Shown here in pieces: positions 1 through 8,893 of a stretch of 37,803 nt of DNA. A model generated the notes under the pieces. It searched no databases. It was given only the letters and a program-made list of their open reading frames with translations, and was not told where the DNA came from. The stretch is from Saprospiraceae bacterium. Lineage in GTDB: Bacteria > Bacteroidota > Bacteroidia > Chitinophagales > Saprospiraceae. The stretch lies in the NCBI GenBank assembly GCA_016787345.1, contig JAEUUU010000129.1:1-37803 (forward strand), in the 5' to 3' direction. Made by a program: the position numbers and the translations under genes. Within the stretch, counting starts at the first letter, position 1. Every line of letters begins with the position of its first letter.

Positions 1-580
1 CGGTGACCGGTCGGAGTTCGGCATTAGTTCGGTTTGTCAGAAAGAATTTTTGAGCGTTACGGGCGACGGCCGCAGCAGCATCCGCCAACTGATGAAACGC
101 CAGCCGAGAGCGGCACTCCAGCTCGGGCGTTTTGAACAGGAAAAGCCCGAATTGCTCACAGAAATCCCTGCAGACGGCGAGTTTCGGCGCATCGAAACTA
201 TCGGCAATCACTGCAAAGGCACCGCATTTCTCAATGCCAACCACCTGATCGACCAACACCTGCACGCCGGATTCGAGCCGCTTTGCAGCCAGCTCGATGG
301 CGTTTTTTACGGCCGTTTCGACCTGAAATCGGCCAGTATCGAGGCATTGAAAAGAGGCGAGGTCAAAATCATGGAACTCAACGGCGTGCTCAGCGACCCG
401 GCGCACGTGTTCGACCCCGCACACGGCATCTGGCGGGCTTACCGTGATTACTACCGGCATTGGCGAATCATCAGCCGCATCAGCAGGGCCAACCGGCAAC
501 AGGGCATGAAAGACGCCAGCTGGCGCGAAGTGTACAAGCTGTGGAAAGAATACCAACTCGCCAAACAAGCGCCCCGTTAA
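1..580 (+). CDS. ATP-grasp domain protein (D-Ala-D-Ala ligase-like), C-terminal part
   Basis: The reading frame is open from base 2 through the left edge, so only the C-terminal ~190 residues are present. Family features seen are SVTGDGRSSIRQLM (the flexible ATP-binding loop of ATP-grasp ligases), FYGRFDLKS, and IMELNGVLSDPAHVFDP, whose Asp, Glu and Asn match the Mg2+-binding residues of the D-alanine-D-alanine ligase-like fold. ATP-grasp enzymes join a carboxylate to an amine or similar nucleophile through an acyl-phosphate. The substrate cannot be told from this fragment. The tail after the fold is a basic, aromatic-rich helix (RDYYRHWRIISRISRANRQQ). The gene ends two bases before the stop of a convergent lipoprotein gene, with no terminator visible between them. 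Confidence 0.75.
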   Translation, partial: GDRSEFGISSVCQKEFLSVTGDGRSSIRQLMKRQPRAALQLGRFEQEKPELLTEIPADGEFRRIETIGNHCKGTAFLNANHLIDQHLHAGFEPLCSQLDGVFYGRFDLKSASIEALKRGEVKIMELNGVLSDPAHVFDPAHGIWRAYRDYYRHWRIISRISRANRQQGMKDASWREVYKLWKEYQLAKQAPR

Positions 581-582
581 GT

Positions 583-1044
583 TTATTCCGATTCGTACAT
601 ATCGCGGTAATAAATGAGTTGCCACTCGCCGTCGGGGCGTTTGGCAAAACGCCGCTCGAGGGAAAACTCGCTCCCCGGCGTCCGGATGCGTTCGATCACC
701 ATCACATCGCCCAGCGGTTCGAATTCCTGCACAAATTCACCGGTACTGAAATCCACTTCGTGCTGGAGGTTCCAGTTTTCAGGCGTCCATTTGATCTCCT
801 GCAGGTCGACCGTCCCGCTGTCGACCTGATTGGCCATTTTGCCAGACAGCGGCCAGTCGATATGCCCCATCTGAAACACGCTATCGCGGTGAAACTGCCG
901 GTAAAAAGGAACAAAATCAGCTGGCAGGCCGGCAGCATTGAGCATGGTTTCGGAGGGCTGTTCGGGCAATTTAGCGCCCGATGGATTGTTGCGGCAGGCC
1001 GTAAAGACAGCCAGGGTCAGTAAAAGGCCAAAAAGTAGTTTCAT
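583..1044 (-). CDS. Small lipoprotein, possibly DUF4348-like
   Basis: This encodes 153 residues. The start chosen is the ATG at 1044 because it begins a lipoprotein signal peptide (MKLLFGLLLTLAVFTAC, Cys at residue 17). The longer frame would run into the plus-strand DUF486 gene. The mature protein should be lipid-anchored and periplasmic or outer-membrane. The segment FVPFYRQFHRDSVFQMGHIDWPL recalls DUF4348-type Bacteroidota proteins, but I assign that from memory of the family only. The C-terminal half (RRFAKRPDGEWQLIYYRD) resembles a small ligand-binding fold. A weak promoter box, TACCTTCG (one mismatch to TAnnTTTG), lies at 1071-1078. Function unknown. Confidence 0.75.
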   Translation of the reverse strand: MKLLFGLLLTLAVFTACRNNPSGAKLPEQPSETMLNAAGLPADFVPFYRQFHRDSVFQMGHIDWPLSGKMANQVDSGTVDLQEIKWTPENWNLQHEVDFSTGEFVQEFEPLGDVMVIERIRTPGSEFSLERRFAKRPDGEWQLIYYRDMYESE

Positions 1045-1161
1045 GGCAAATCCAAGAGTGGGTTTTAGCGCGCGAAGGTAGCGCAGACAGAAAATTACAG
1101 GCATGCTCTGAACGACAGAATCGAGGGTATATTTGCCGGAAGAACTCGCTTCTTTACAGAA

Positions 1162-1527
1162 ATGAAAGGAATCTATACCATTGTCCTGCTGGTTTTGTCC
1201 AACGTGTTCATGACGTTCGCCTGGTATGGCCACCTGAAATTCCAGCACCTGAAATTTTTTCAAAAAGCCGGCTTGTTGGGCCTGGTGATCGCCAGCTGGC
1301 TGATCGCCCTTCTGGAGTACAGCCTCATGGTGCCGGCCAATCGCATGGGCTATCGCGAAAACGGCGGGCCTTTCAGCCTTGTTCAGTTGAAAGTGATTCA
1401 GGAAGTGATTACACTGCTGGTTTTCACGGTGTTTACCCTGATTTTTTTTAAAAATGAAACCCTGAAATGGAACCACTACACGGGTTTTGCCCTTTTGGTG
1501 CTGGCGGTTTATTTCATCCGAAAATAA
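1162..1527 (+). CDS. DMT-type small membrane protein (DUF486)
   Basis: A protein of 121 residues with four hydrophobic helices (about 5-22, 35-55, 72-97 and 103-120), the size and shape of DUF486 proteins. DUF486 is a short family related to the EamA/drug-metabolite transporters. The conserved NVFMTFAWYGHLKF and EYSLMVPANRMGY segments support this. These proteins have half the helices of a full DMT carrier and probably act as dimers; the substrate is unknown. The stop lies three bases before the ATG of the helicase gene, so the two are probably co-transcribed. No functional link between them is evident. Confidence 0.85.
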   Translation: MKGIYTIVLLVLSNVFMTFAWYGHLKFQHLKFFQKAGLLGLVIASWLIALLEYSLMVPANRMGYRENGGPFSLVQLKVIQEVITLLVFTVFTLIFFKNETLKWNHYTGFALLVLAVYFIRK

Positions 1528-1530
1528 GTT

Positions 1531-4500
1531 ATGAACATCACCGTCCTATCTGCCGGGGCCGGCAGCGGCAAAACCTATACCCTGACCGGCAAACTGGTCG
1601 AGTTGCTCTCTTCCGGCGTGCGGCCGGCGGGTATTCTGGCCACTACTTTTACCAAAAAAGCGGCCGCCGAATTGCAGGAGCGCGTCAGGGTCAGGTTGCT
1701 CGAAGCGGGCCAGACCGAAGCCGCCAACGAATTGGGTCAGGCTCTGATCGGTACGGTGCACAGCATCGGCGTCAGGCTTTTGCAACGCTTTGCATTCGAG
1801 GCGGGCATGTCGCCCCTGGTGGAAATTATTGCGGAGGGCGACGAGCAGCGCCTGTTCAACGAATCGCTGTCGCAGGTACTGACCGAAAATCGCATCGAGG
1901 CGCTCAATACCCTGGCGGAAAAACTGGGCCTGAGCAATCGGAAATTCGGCGAAGCGTACGACTGGCGCCGCGACATCCGCGACCTGACCGATGCCGCCAG
2001 AGCCAATAATTTCTCCCGCGAAACCCTCGAGGAAAGCAAACGGCGATCCTGGCAGTCATTCGAACAACTACTGCCGCCCGTCCAGTCGACCGACCCCGTC
2101 GTCTGGAACAACCGGCTGATCTCGCTCATCGATCAAACCCTCGAAGCACTCGACGCCAATACGGCCGACGAAACCAAAAAGACCCGCGATACCGCCGAAA
2201 TGGTGCGCAGTATGCAAAACCAGCTCCGCTGGCGCGGTGAGTTGTACTGGAAGGAGTGGGCCAAAATCGCCAAATCGGAAGTCGCCGTCAAAAGCCGCGA
2301 ACTGTACCAGCCCCTGCGCGATTTCGCCGCCAGCCACGACGAGCACCGGCTATTCAGGGCCGACGTCAAAAATTTCATCGAACTGCTGTTCGACGTCGCC
2401 ACCGACGCCCTGACGGAATACGAAGAGTACAAACGCAAACGCGGCCTGATCGACTACACCGACATGGAGTGTTACGTAAGCCGCCTGCTCCGCATCGAAA
2501 GCGTGCGCAACACACTCCGCGAAGAACTCGACCTGCTGCTCGTCGACGAATTTCAGGATACTTCTCCCATCCAGCTCGACATCTTCCTGCAACTCAGCGC
2601 CCTGGCCCGGCAATCCATCTGGGTGGGCGATCCCAAACAAAGCATCTACGGGTTTCGCGGCGCCGAACCGGCCCTGATGAAAGCCGTTGTGGATGCCACT
2701 GGCGGCATCCGCGAGGAGAATATTTTGAAAAAATCGTGGCGCAGCCGGGCCGACCTGGTCCATCTGAGCAATGCCGTTTTTACCCGCGCATTCAGCGATT
2801 TGCCCGCCGAACAAATTGTACTCGTACCGTCTTTCACCAAAGACAAAGAACTGAACGGCGCCGACCGGAACGCTATCGTCCACTGGCATTTCCGCTCCGA
2901 GCTCGACGAACGCAAGGCTCCCGGCTCACCCTGGCTCGAAAACTGCATCGCCGACCAATTGCGCGTGCTTTTGGAGCAAAAATGGCCCGTTTACAACAAA
3001 AAAAGAAACCAGCTGCGCCCCGTGCAAGCAGGCGACATCGCGGTGTTGTGCCGCAGCAATAAAGCCTGCCAGGACATGGCGGAGGCGCTTCACCGCGCCG
3101 GTTTGCAGGCCGCCATTGCCCGCACCGGCCTCCTCGACACCCCGGAAGCGCGGCTGGTGATGGCTTGTTTGAAATACCTCGTCACACCTTCCGATGCGCT
3201 CAGTATTGCAGAAATACGGTTGCTGATCGGACATAAAAACCTCGCCGACCTGGCTGAAGAGCGTTTAAATTGGCTGTACCGGGAGCCGGCCGGCCGAATG
3301 CCCTGGGCTTCCGACGACCCGTTCATGCAACGTTTGAGCGAATTGCGCCCCCTGATTGCCGACCTCAGCGCGTCCGAAATCCTGAACCTGCTGCTCGACG
3401 AACTCGACCTGCGGCGCATCATTGTCCGCTTCGGCAACACGGCACAGCGGCTCGACAACGTAGATGTCCTCCGCGGCTATGCGCTCGACTACGAATCGGC
3501 CTGCCAACGCCTGCACTCCGCGGCTTCGCTCGGTGGCTTCTTGCTCTGGCTGGATGCCCTGGCCCGCAACGACCGCGACCAGCAGGGCAGCGGCGAAACG
3601 CCCGAAGCCATAAAGGTGTTGACCTATCACAAAAGCAAAGGCCTGGAATACCCGGTAACCGTTTGTTGCCAATTGTCGCAGGGCCTGAAAGAGAAAATCT
3701 GGGGCCTCAACCTCGTCAGTGAAGTCGCCCAGCCCGCACTCGACAACATCCTGGCCGGGCGCTGGCTGCGGTACTGGATGCATCCCTATGGCGACCAACT
3801 GGCCCACACGCGCCTCGACGACACCGTGCGACAAAGCGAAGCCTGGACCCAGGCGTCCCGACAGGCGCTCGACGAAGAAGTCCGTCTTTTGTACGTGGGC
3901 ATCACCCGCGCCCGCGACTATCTGATTCTGCCGACAACCACCCGCGCCACCGGCTGGCTCAACCGGGTGTGCCACGGCGGCGACGAGTCGATTCCGACCC
4001 TCGACCCCGACTCCTGCGAAATGCCCTTCGAATGGCAGGGAGAATACCTGAATGCCGATACCCAAATCCTGATCAAACCCCACGACTTCCCCGAACACAC
4101 GGCCGACGAAAAGCCGGTCCGTTTTCATGCGCCGCACAAAGGCCGGCATCCTGTGGCCAAAGCCGCTTATCTGATCGACGTGGTGAAAGACCCTCCCCCG
4201 GGCTTTCAGTGCGCCGTCGGCGACCCGACGAGATTTGCCGACCCGCTGCCATTCGATCCCGACGATCCGGCTCCGCTGGCCAAAGCAGTCCTGAGTTTTC
4301 TCATGGCCGACGACCCGCGGCTTCCCAACGAACAACGAAGGGCCATGGCTCAGAAACAACTTGATATCCGACAGGTAAAAGCCGATCTTTTCCTGGCCGG
4401 GGCGCTTGTGCAGTATTCCGAGGCTTTTCGCGAAATGGCCGTGCAAGCATCCGCGCCGCGGGTGTGGGCCGCCAACTATCCTTTACGCGCGATGTTCGGC

Positions 4501-4737
4501 AAACGGCTGGCGGAGCTGAACCTGCATTTTTACCTCGAATTCCCCGACCGCCTGCTGCTCGTACAAGCCGCTGACACATTTGATGCGTCGCCCAAATGGA
4601 AAACGCAGGCGCAACTCGTCGCCCCGCCCCTGGCCTGGGCCGGCCGAATACTGCGGCAACTTCACCCCGATAAAATCATTGAATACCGGGCGCTTTTCCA
4701 TTTGCACGGACAAATATTGCCGCTGACGATCAGTTAG
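1531..4737 (+). CDS. UvrD/RecB-family DNA helicase (AddA-like, nuclease domain degenerate)
   Basis: A 1068-residue superfamily 1A helicase. Motifs in order: Walker A GAGSGKT (9-15), TTFTKKAAAELQER (38-51, motif Ia), VDEFQD (338-343, Walker B), GDPKQSIYGFR (366-376, motif III), LTYHKSKGLEYPV (697-709, motif V) and LLYVGITRAR (786-795, motif VI). This order and the long 1B/2B insertions match AddA and RecB, which unwind DNA ends for recombinational repair. AddA and RecB end in a PD-(D/E)XK nuclease with a GxxDRL...DYKT signature. Here the last 150 residues hold only a remnant (LEFPDRLLLVQAADTF) and no Asp-Tyr-Lys motif, so the nuclease is probably lost. No addB-like partner is in the window. 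It follows the DUF486 gene by three bases. Confidence 0.9.
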   Translation: MNITVLSAGAGSGKTYTLTGKLVELLSSGVRPAGILATTFTKKAAAELQERVRVRLLEAGQTEAANELGQALIGTVHSIGVRLLQRFAFEAGMSPLVEIIAEGDEQRLFNESLSQVLTENRIEALNTLAEKLGLSNRKFGEAYDWRRDIRDLTDAARANNFSRETLEESKRRSWQSFEQLLPPVQSTDPVVWNNRLISLIDQTLEALDANTADETKKTRDTAEMVRSMQNQLRWRGELYWKEWAKIAKSEVAVKSRELYQPLRDFAASHDEHRLFRADVKNFIELLFDVATDALTEYEEYKRKRGLIDYTDMECYVSRLLRIESVRNTLREELDLLLVDEFQDTSPIQLDIFLQLSALARQSIWVGDPKQSIYGFRGAEPALMKAVVDATGGIREENILKKSWRSRADLVHLSNAVFTRAFSDLPAEQIVLVPSFTKDKELNGADRNAIVHWHFRSELDERKAPGSPWLENCIADQLRVLLEQKWPVYNKKRNQLRPVQAGDIAVLCRSNKACQDMAEALHRAGLQAAIARTGLLDTPEARLVMACLKYLVTPSDALSIAEIRLLIGHKNLADLAEERLNWLYREPAGRMPWASDDPFMQRLSELRPLIADLSASEILNLLLDELDLRRIIVRFGNTAQRLDNVDVLRGYALDYESACQRLHSAASLGGFLLWLDALARNDRDQQGSGETPEAIKVLTYHKSKGLEYPVTVCCQLSQGLKEKIWGLNLVSEVAQPALDNILAGRWLRYWMHPYGDQLAHTRLDDTVRQSEAWTQASRQALDEEVRLLYVGITRARDYLILPTTTRATGWLNRVCHGGDESIPTLDPDSCEMPFEWQGEYLNADTQILIKPHDFPEHTADEKPVRFHAPHKGRHPVAKAAYLIDVVKDPPPGFQCAVGDPTRFADPLPFDPDDPAPLAKAVLSFLMADDPRLPNEQRRAMAQKQLDIRQVKADLFLAGALVQYSEAFREMAVQASAPRVWAANYPLRAMFGKRLAELNLHFYLEFPDRLLLVQAADTFDASPKWKTQAQLVAPPLAWAGRILRQLHPDKIIEYRALFHLHGQILPLTIS

Positions 4738-4740
4738 GCC

Positions 4741-4956
4741 TCACACATTCCCGTACATCCAGGCAAAAATGCCGAACGCCACGCTCCCGATGATCATACC
4801 GATGCCCAGGGCGCGGTCGCTGCCGCTGCGCCACATAAACAACCCGGCCAGCAGGCCGCCGAAGACGAGGAAATAGTACGGAATGACGTATTGAATAAGC
4901 AAAAAAGCCACGAAAGTGAACGCGGCCCGTACCAGTACGGAAAATGATTGCTGCAT
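4741..4956 (-). CDS. Small membrane protein, unknown
   Basis: A 71-residue protein with two or three hydrophobic segments (about 8-30, 31-43 and 50-68). It has a short basic and Gly-containing loop (WRSGSDRALG) between the last two. I do not recognise a family. It is convergent with the helicase gene, with three bases between stops. Its ATG (4956) is about 30 bases from the window's next T-rich stretch, and no clear promoter box was found. Being a complete, evenly hydrophobic frame between two real genes makes it likely to be real. Confidence 0.6.
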   Translation of the reverse strand: MQQSFSVLVRAAFTFVAFLLIQYVIPYYFLVFGGLLAGLFMWRSGSDRALGIGMIIGSVAFGIFAWMYGNV

Positions 4957-5008
4957 AGCTGGTTGATTTATTTAGCCGACAAACTTCTAAAAGTTGTACC
5001 GTTTCCTG

Positions 5009-7534
5009 TTACAGTTTTTGAAAAATACGGGCCAGCCGGAAGTTTTGCCCGTTTGCCTTGCCTTCCACCACCACGCCGTACGTACCCGCCGGCAGGGCGC
5101 CGACTGGCAAAGGTATTTCATGCATGCCGGCAGGATAAATTCCTGCCGTATTGCGCTGCAATACCCGGCCTTGCATATCCACCAGTTGCCACGACAGTCG
5201 GGCCGCAACCGGCAAATTGAGGCGTAGCCGGGTTTCGGCGACAGCCGGATTCGGCGCCAACGCCACAGCAGGTTTCCAAGCCGCTTCATCGACACGCACC
5301 GAGCCGGCCATTTCCGTTTGCCAAACACCCAAACCGTACGTGGCGACGCGCAATTTGCGTCCCGGCGCTTCGCTGAGGTGCATCACCAGCAGGGCATTGG
5401 GCTCATCGGCGGAGTACAGCGCCCAGGAGGCGCCGCCATCGGTAGAGAGCCAGATGCCCAGGTCGTTGCCCACGTAAAGATGATCGGGGATCAGCGGATC
5501 GATCAGAATCGTGTTGGTGGGCACGTCGGGCAAACCGTTGTCGATGGGCTGCCAGCTGGCGCCGTTGTTGACGGTTCGCCACACGTGATCGGTTCCGAAA
5601 CCTGCAAACACGGCATAGGCGATGTTCGGGTTGTTGGGGTGCCAGGCAATGTCCATGCAAAGCCGGTTGGGCAAGCCGGTCATCTCGACGGCAAAGCCTG
5701 CCGACACATTTAACTTGAACACTCTCGCTTCCGATGTTTGCGAAGGCGCCGAGCTGCAATAGACGATATCGGGATTGGTCGGATGTACAGCAATGTTGAG
5801 AATAAAATCGCCGTCGGCAAACTGCCCCGACGCGGTTGCCTCCCAGCTTTCGCCGCCGTCGTCGGAGCGCCAAAGGCTCTGCGCGCCGGCATACACGATA
5901 TCGGGATTGGACGGCGCCAGTTCAAAGGGGCCATTGAATGCCGTCGACTCGCCGCCCCAGCCCGGATTGATGCTGTAAAAACTTTGACCGCCGTCGACCG
6001 ACTTCCGCATGTTGAGGTATTGCGACGAGCCGTACAAAATCTGATCGTCGACGGGGTGGACGGCCGCGCATTGGCCGTCGCCGCCGAGCACGCGGGTCCA
6101 GTTGGTCGAGCCGGTGTAAATGGCGGTGGAGTTGTCCTGCATTCCGCCGATCCCCAGCAACGGATTGGTGCTGGAGTTGCCAAAATTGGCATAAAACTGC
6201 TGGGTTTGGTATGCGCCATTGCGCCCCGCCCAGGTTTCGCCACCGTCGTAGGAGACAAATATGCCGCCGTCGGTCACCACGTACACTTTGGACGGATCGC
6301 TCAGGAGCCAGTAGGCGTGGTGAATGTCGGCGTGAACATAGTTCGGCGGGCCTTCGGGTTCGCCGGCCAGTGTTTGTCCGAAGTACCAGGCATTCCAGGC
6401 CGTTTTTTTGGTCACCTGCGCGCCGGCATTGCTCGATTTCCAGAGGTCGATGCCCGTCCAGATCAGTTCGTTCGGATTGAGGGGGTTGATGGCGACGTCG
6501 TGCGAATACCAGCCCTGATAAGAGCAAACATTGGTTGCATTGACCTGAATCCAGGAGTCGCCGCCGTTGTTGGAGCGGTACAGGCCCTTTTGTGCAAAAG
6601 CATCGGCCACCGAGGCGTACAGGATGTCGGGGTCGCTGGGGCTGATGTCGAGCAGGGTTTTACCTGAAAAATTGGCCGGCAGGCCCGACGTCAGTTTCTG
6701 AAAAGAATTTCCGCCGTCGTCCGAACGGTAAATTCCGCTCACTGGCTGGTCGTCGAGCGAGCCGTGGGTGACAAATATCCGGCTGGTATCCGATGGGTCG
6801 AAATCGATGTCGACCGCCATAGAAACGGCATGTACGGTTTGCCAGCTGGCGCCTGCGTCGTAGCTGCGCAGCAGCCCTTCGGTGGTGGCGGCATAAACGG
6901 TCGCCGGTCGCAGGGGATTGACCTTGATCTCCTGCACGCCGCGCAGGTCGCCGTACGACCAGTCGAGGCTGTGTGTCCAGGTTTGGCCGCCATCGGTACT
7001 TTTCAGGATACCGATGCCGTAAGTGCCTCTTGTGGTGCGAAAAGCGACGTTGGGCGCGGAGTTTTCCAGGTTGTACACCTCTCCGGTGCCGATGTAAAGG
7101 ATGTCCGGATCGACCGGGTCGATGGCGATTGCGCCCACGCCGAGTACCGGGAAACCCGTTTCAAGACGCGTCCAGGCATTGGCGCCGTTGCCGGCCGTCG
7201 TGCTTTTCCAGATACCGCCGGATGCGCTGCCCGCGTATAAAATATTGGAATCGAGCGGATTAACTGCCAGACAAAGCGTGCGCCCGCCGATGTTGTACGG
7301 CCCCAACGACTCCCAGTTGTTGTTGAAACCCGAGCGCAGGCTGGCTTCCAGTTGGCGCTGAGCCATGGCTTCGGCGTATTGTTCCGTATGGAAACGCCCG
7401 TCGGGGAATGTGCGGGCCATGGCCCACATGCGCAGGGCTTCACCGGCTTTTGAGGGCCTGAGTGTTTTTTGATCCGTCGTGCGGGCGCAGGCTGCGAGGA
7501 GCAGCAGGGCGAGAAAAGGGTAGATTTTTGTCAT
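5009..7534 (-). CDS. BNR/sortilin-like repeat protein with lipobox and T9SS type A sorting domain
   Basis: An 841-residue surface protein. The ATG at 7534 is chosen because it begins a lipoprotein-type signal (MTKIYPFLALLLLAAC, Cys16). The body is a string of about ten beta-propeller blades, each marked by an Asp-box-like SxDGGxTW motif (KSTDGGQTW, RSYDAGASW, RSDDGGNSF, VSYDGGETW, KSVDGGQSF, RSDDGGESW, RTVNNGASW, LSTDGGASW). These alternate with NPxDPxIlYaG strands, as in sortilin/VPS10 and BNR glycosidase-like propellers. The last ~80 residues (ALAPNPAVAETRLRL to ARIFQKL) are a type A T9SS C-terminal domain, which directs export across the outer membrane. No glycosidase catalytic residues can be assigned, so binding or matrix roles are as likely as hydrolysis. 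The lipobox together with a T9SS tag is odd. Confidence 0.9.
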   Translation of the reverse strand: MTKIYPFLALLLLAACARTTDQKTLRPSKAGEALRMWAMARTFPDGRFHTEQYAEAMAQRQLEASLRSGFNNNWESLGPYNIGGRTLCLAVNPLDSNILYAGSASGGIWKSTTAGNGANAWTRLETGFPVLGVGAIAIDPVDPDILYIGTGEVYNLENSAPNVAFRTTRGTYGIGILKSTDGGQTWTHSLDWSYGDLRGVQEIKVNPLRPATVYAATTEGLLRSYDAGASWQTVHAVSMAVDIDFDPSDTSRIFVTHGSLDDQPVSGIYRSDDGGNSFQKLTSGLPANFSGKTLLDISPSDPDILYASVADAFAQKGLYRSNNGGDSWIQVNATNVCSYQGWYSHDVAINPLNPNELIWTGIDLWKSSNAGAQVTKKTAWNAWYFGQTLAGEPEGPPNYVHADIHHAYWLLSDPSKVYVVTDGGIFVSYDGGETWAGRNGAYQTQQFYANFGNSSTNPLLGIGGMQDNSTAIYTGSTNWTRVLGGDGQCAAVHPVDDQILYGSSQYLNMRKSVDGGQSFYSINPGWGGESTAFNGPFELAPSNPDIVYAGAQSLWRSDDGGESWEATASGQFADGDFILNIAVHPTNPDIVYCSSAPSQTSEARVFKLNVSAGFAVEMTGLPNRLCMDIAWHPNNPNIAYAVFAGFGTDHVWRTVNNGASWQPIDNGLPDVPTNTILIDPLIPDHLYVGNDLGIWLSTDGGASWALYSADEPNALLVMHLSEAPGRKLRVATYGLGVWQTEMAGSVRVDEAAWKPAVALAPNPAVAETRLRLNLPVAARLSWQLVDMQGRVLQRNTAGIYPAGMHEIPLPVGALPAGTYGVVVEGKANGQNFRLARIFQKL

Positions 7535-7708
7535 AAAAGGCGGCAGGAAAAATTCAGAAATCCGGTGTGCAAACATCTGTCATTCGGGGCGCTTCTTCCC
7601 GTAAAAGAGCGCTAATTCTGGCTAAAAAGGCAGGAAAAGGCATTTCAAATTTTGAAATAAATTTTCACGTCAAAAGCCGGCCGAAGCAGGGGGCATGGTG
7701 CGGGCATT

Positions 7709-7716
7709 TACTTTTG
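7709..7716 (+). promoter_or_regulatory. -7 promoter box, TACTTTTG
   Basis: This matches the Bacteroidota sigma -7 consensus TAnnTTTG and lies 28 bases before the ATG at 7745. No clear -33 TTG was seen. Confidence 0.5.
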
Positions 7717-7744
7717 AAAATTCGGACCAATTCCGGAAGGCGCC

Positions 7745-8383
7745 ATGCGTTCCTTTTTCTTTTTCTCCGTCGACGACGAACAACTCGACTATGCCCGCCG
7801 GCTGGTGGCCCATGCCGCCGAGCACCACCGCGTTCCGAATATCTGGGACGGCACGCCGCACCAGGCCCGCACCGTCGATCTGCGGCTCACCGGCAGTCTG
7901 GGCGAAGTGTTGTTTGCCGATGCCTACCGCTTGCCGCGCCCAACGCGCGCCTTTGGCGCCGACGACGGTCAGGACCTGGGCCGAGATTTCGAACTTTGGG
8001 TCAACGGCAAGCCCAAATGCTTCGACGTAAAAACCATGCGCCGCAAAACCAACCTCTTCCGCTCCGGCTACGTGCTCAATATTCCCGCCTCCCAGCTCAA
8101 CCGCCCCGACTCGCTCACCGACAGTTATTTCCACATCAATTTGCACCAGACCAACGAAGGCGGTTTTATCGGCACGTTTGTCGGGTTTGCCGACAAAGAC
8201 AATATTCGAAACGGCGCTATCGGCCAGCACTTTCAGGCCGGCGCTACACGCATTCGCAACGACAAAACGCAGTTTCAGTTTTTTACCGATACTTATGAAA
8301 TTGACCTCATCGACCTTCATAACCCGCCGCTCACGGATTTTATCCGCAGTCTGAAAGGTTTCGGTATCGGACGGTTTCGATAG
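7745..8383 (+). CDS. Putative PD-(D/E)XK nuclease-fold protein
   Basis: A 212-residue cytoplasmic protein with no signal peptide. I do not recognise a named family. Residues 50-97 carry the layout of a restriction-endonuclease-like core: Glu54 in a helix (TGSLGEVLFADAY), Asp81 at the start of a strand (DLGRDFELWV), then Asp94-Val-Lys96 (FDVKTM) on the next strand, 13 residues after Asp81. This resembles the E...D...(D/E)xK pattern of the fold. The N-terminal SVDDEQLDYARRLVAHA is a helix, and the C-terminal half contains further strands (YVLNIPASQL, FIGTFVGFAD). The gene stands alone with its own promoter box, without a methyltransferase or helicase beside it, so it is not an obvious restriction system. 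The nuclease call is inference from motif spacing only. Confidence 0.7.
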   Translation: MRSFFFFSVDDEQLDYARRLVAHAAEHHRVPNIWDGTPHQARTVDLRLTGSLGEVLFADAYRLPRPTRAFGADDGQDLGRDFELWVNGKPKCFDVKTMRRKTNLFRSGYVLNIPASQLNRPDSLTDSYFHINLHQTNEGGFIGTFVGFADKDNIRNGAIGQHFQAGATRIRNDKTQFQFFTDTYEIDLIDLHNPPLTDFIRSLKGFGIGRFR

Positions 8384-8412
8384 AGGAGGATGCGATGTAA
8401 GGCTGGTTCCGG

Positions 8413-8460
8413 GATTTAAGATTACATGATTTAAGATTTAAGATTACATGATTTAAGATT
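8413..8460 (+). repeat. Left arm of 43-bp inverted repeat (TTTAAGATTACATGA phrases)
   Basis: This is built from short AT-rich phrases (ATTTAAGATTACATG, then ATTTAAG, then the phrase again). Bases 8418-8460 match the reverse complement of 8886-8928 at 42 of 43 positions. The arms enclose the four-helix-bundle gene. In RNA they could form a long AU-rich stem. Confidence 0.85.
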
Positions 8461-8509
8461 GTAGATGAGAGGTGAGATTGATAATTGTGAATCTAAAATT
8501 GATAAAAAA

Positions 8510-8893
8510 ATGAAAGCTATTGAACTTGAAACACGCTTAATCGAATTTGCTTGCAGGGTTATAGACATGTCGGAAAAAATGCCGAAGACCTTTGCGGCCA
8601 AGCATATTGGATCACAAATTATTCGTTCGGCTACTTCGCCGGCGCTAAACTATGGGGAGGCCCAAGGCGCCGAATCCAAAGATGATTTTATCCACAAGAT
8701 GAAAATCTGTTTGAAGGAACACCGGGAAACGTTGATATGCCTCAAGTTTATTGAACGTAGAGGCTGGTTTGAACAAGGCAAACTATCGGGACTTATCAGG
8801 GAAAATAACGAATTGGTATCCATATTCGTAGTGAGTGCCAAAACAGCAACTTCAAACCCTGTCATCAGTTCAAAATCCCATCAAAAATCTTAA
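8510..8893 (+). CDS. Four-helix-bundle protein (23S rRNA intervening-sequence protein family)
   Basis: A protein of 127 residues from the ATG at 8510; an upstream in-frame ATG at 8465 is less likely. It matches the S23/IVP four-helix-bundle family: IELETRLIEFACRVI, then IGSQIIRSATSPALNYGEAQGAES and FIHKMKICLKEHRETLICLKFI, and a last helix ending in a low-complexity tail (TSNPVISSKSHQKS). The family is known from ORFs inside 23S rRNA intervening sequences and as free-standing genes; its biochemical role is unclear. The gene looks clearly more AT-rich than its neighbours, which suggests transfer. Its TAA stop (8891-8893) lies inside the right arm of the inverted repeat, so gene and repeat form one unit. 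Confidence 0.9.
   Translation: MKAIELETRLIEFACRVIDMSEKMPKTFAAKHIGSQIIRSATSPALNYGEAQGAESKDDFIHKMKICLKEHRETLICLKFIERRGWFEQGKLSGLIRENNELVSIFVVSAKTATSNPVISSKSHQKS

Noticed and set aside
1045-1476. N-terminal extension of the 583-1044 lipoprotein frame
   Set aside because: It overlaps the DUF486 gene on the other strand, and the lipoprotein signal starts at 1044.
3265-4446. 393-codon minus-strand ORF
   Set aside because: It is a shadow of the helicase gene, which has all its motifs on the plus strand.
7642-7658. ATTTCAA/TTGAAAT inverted repeat as an operator
   Set aside because: A 7-bp AT-rich repeat in an AT-rich intergenic stretch is too easily due to chance.
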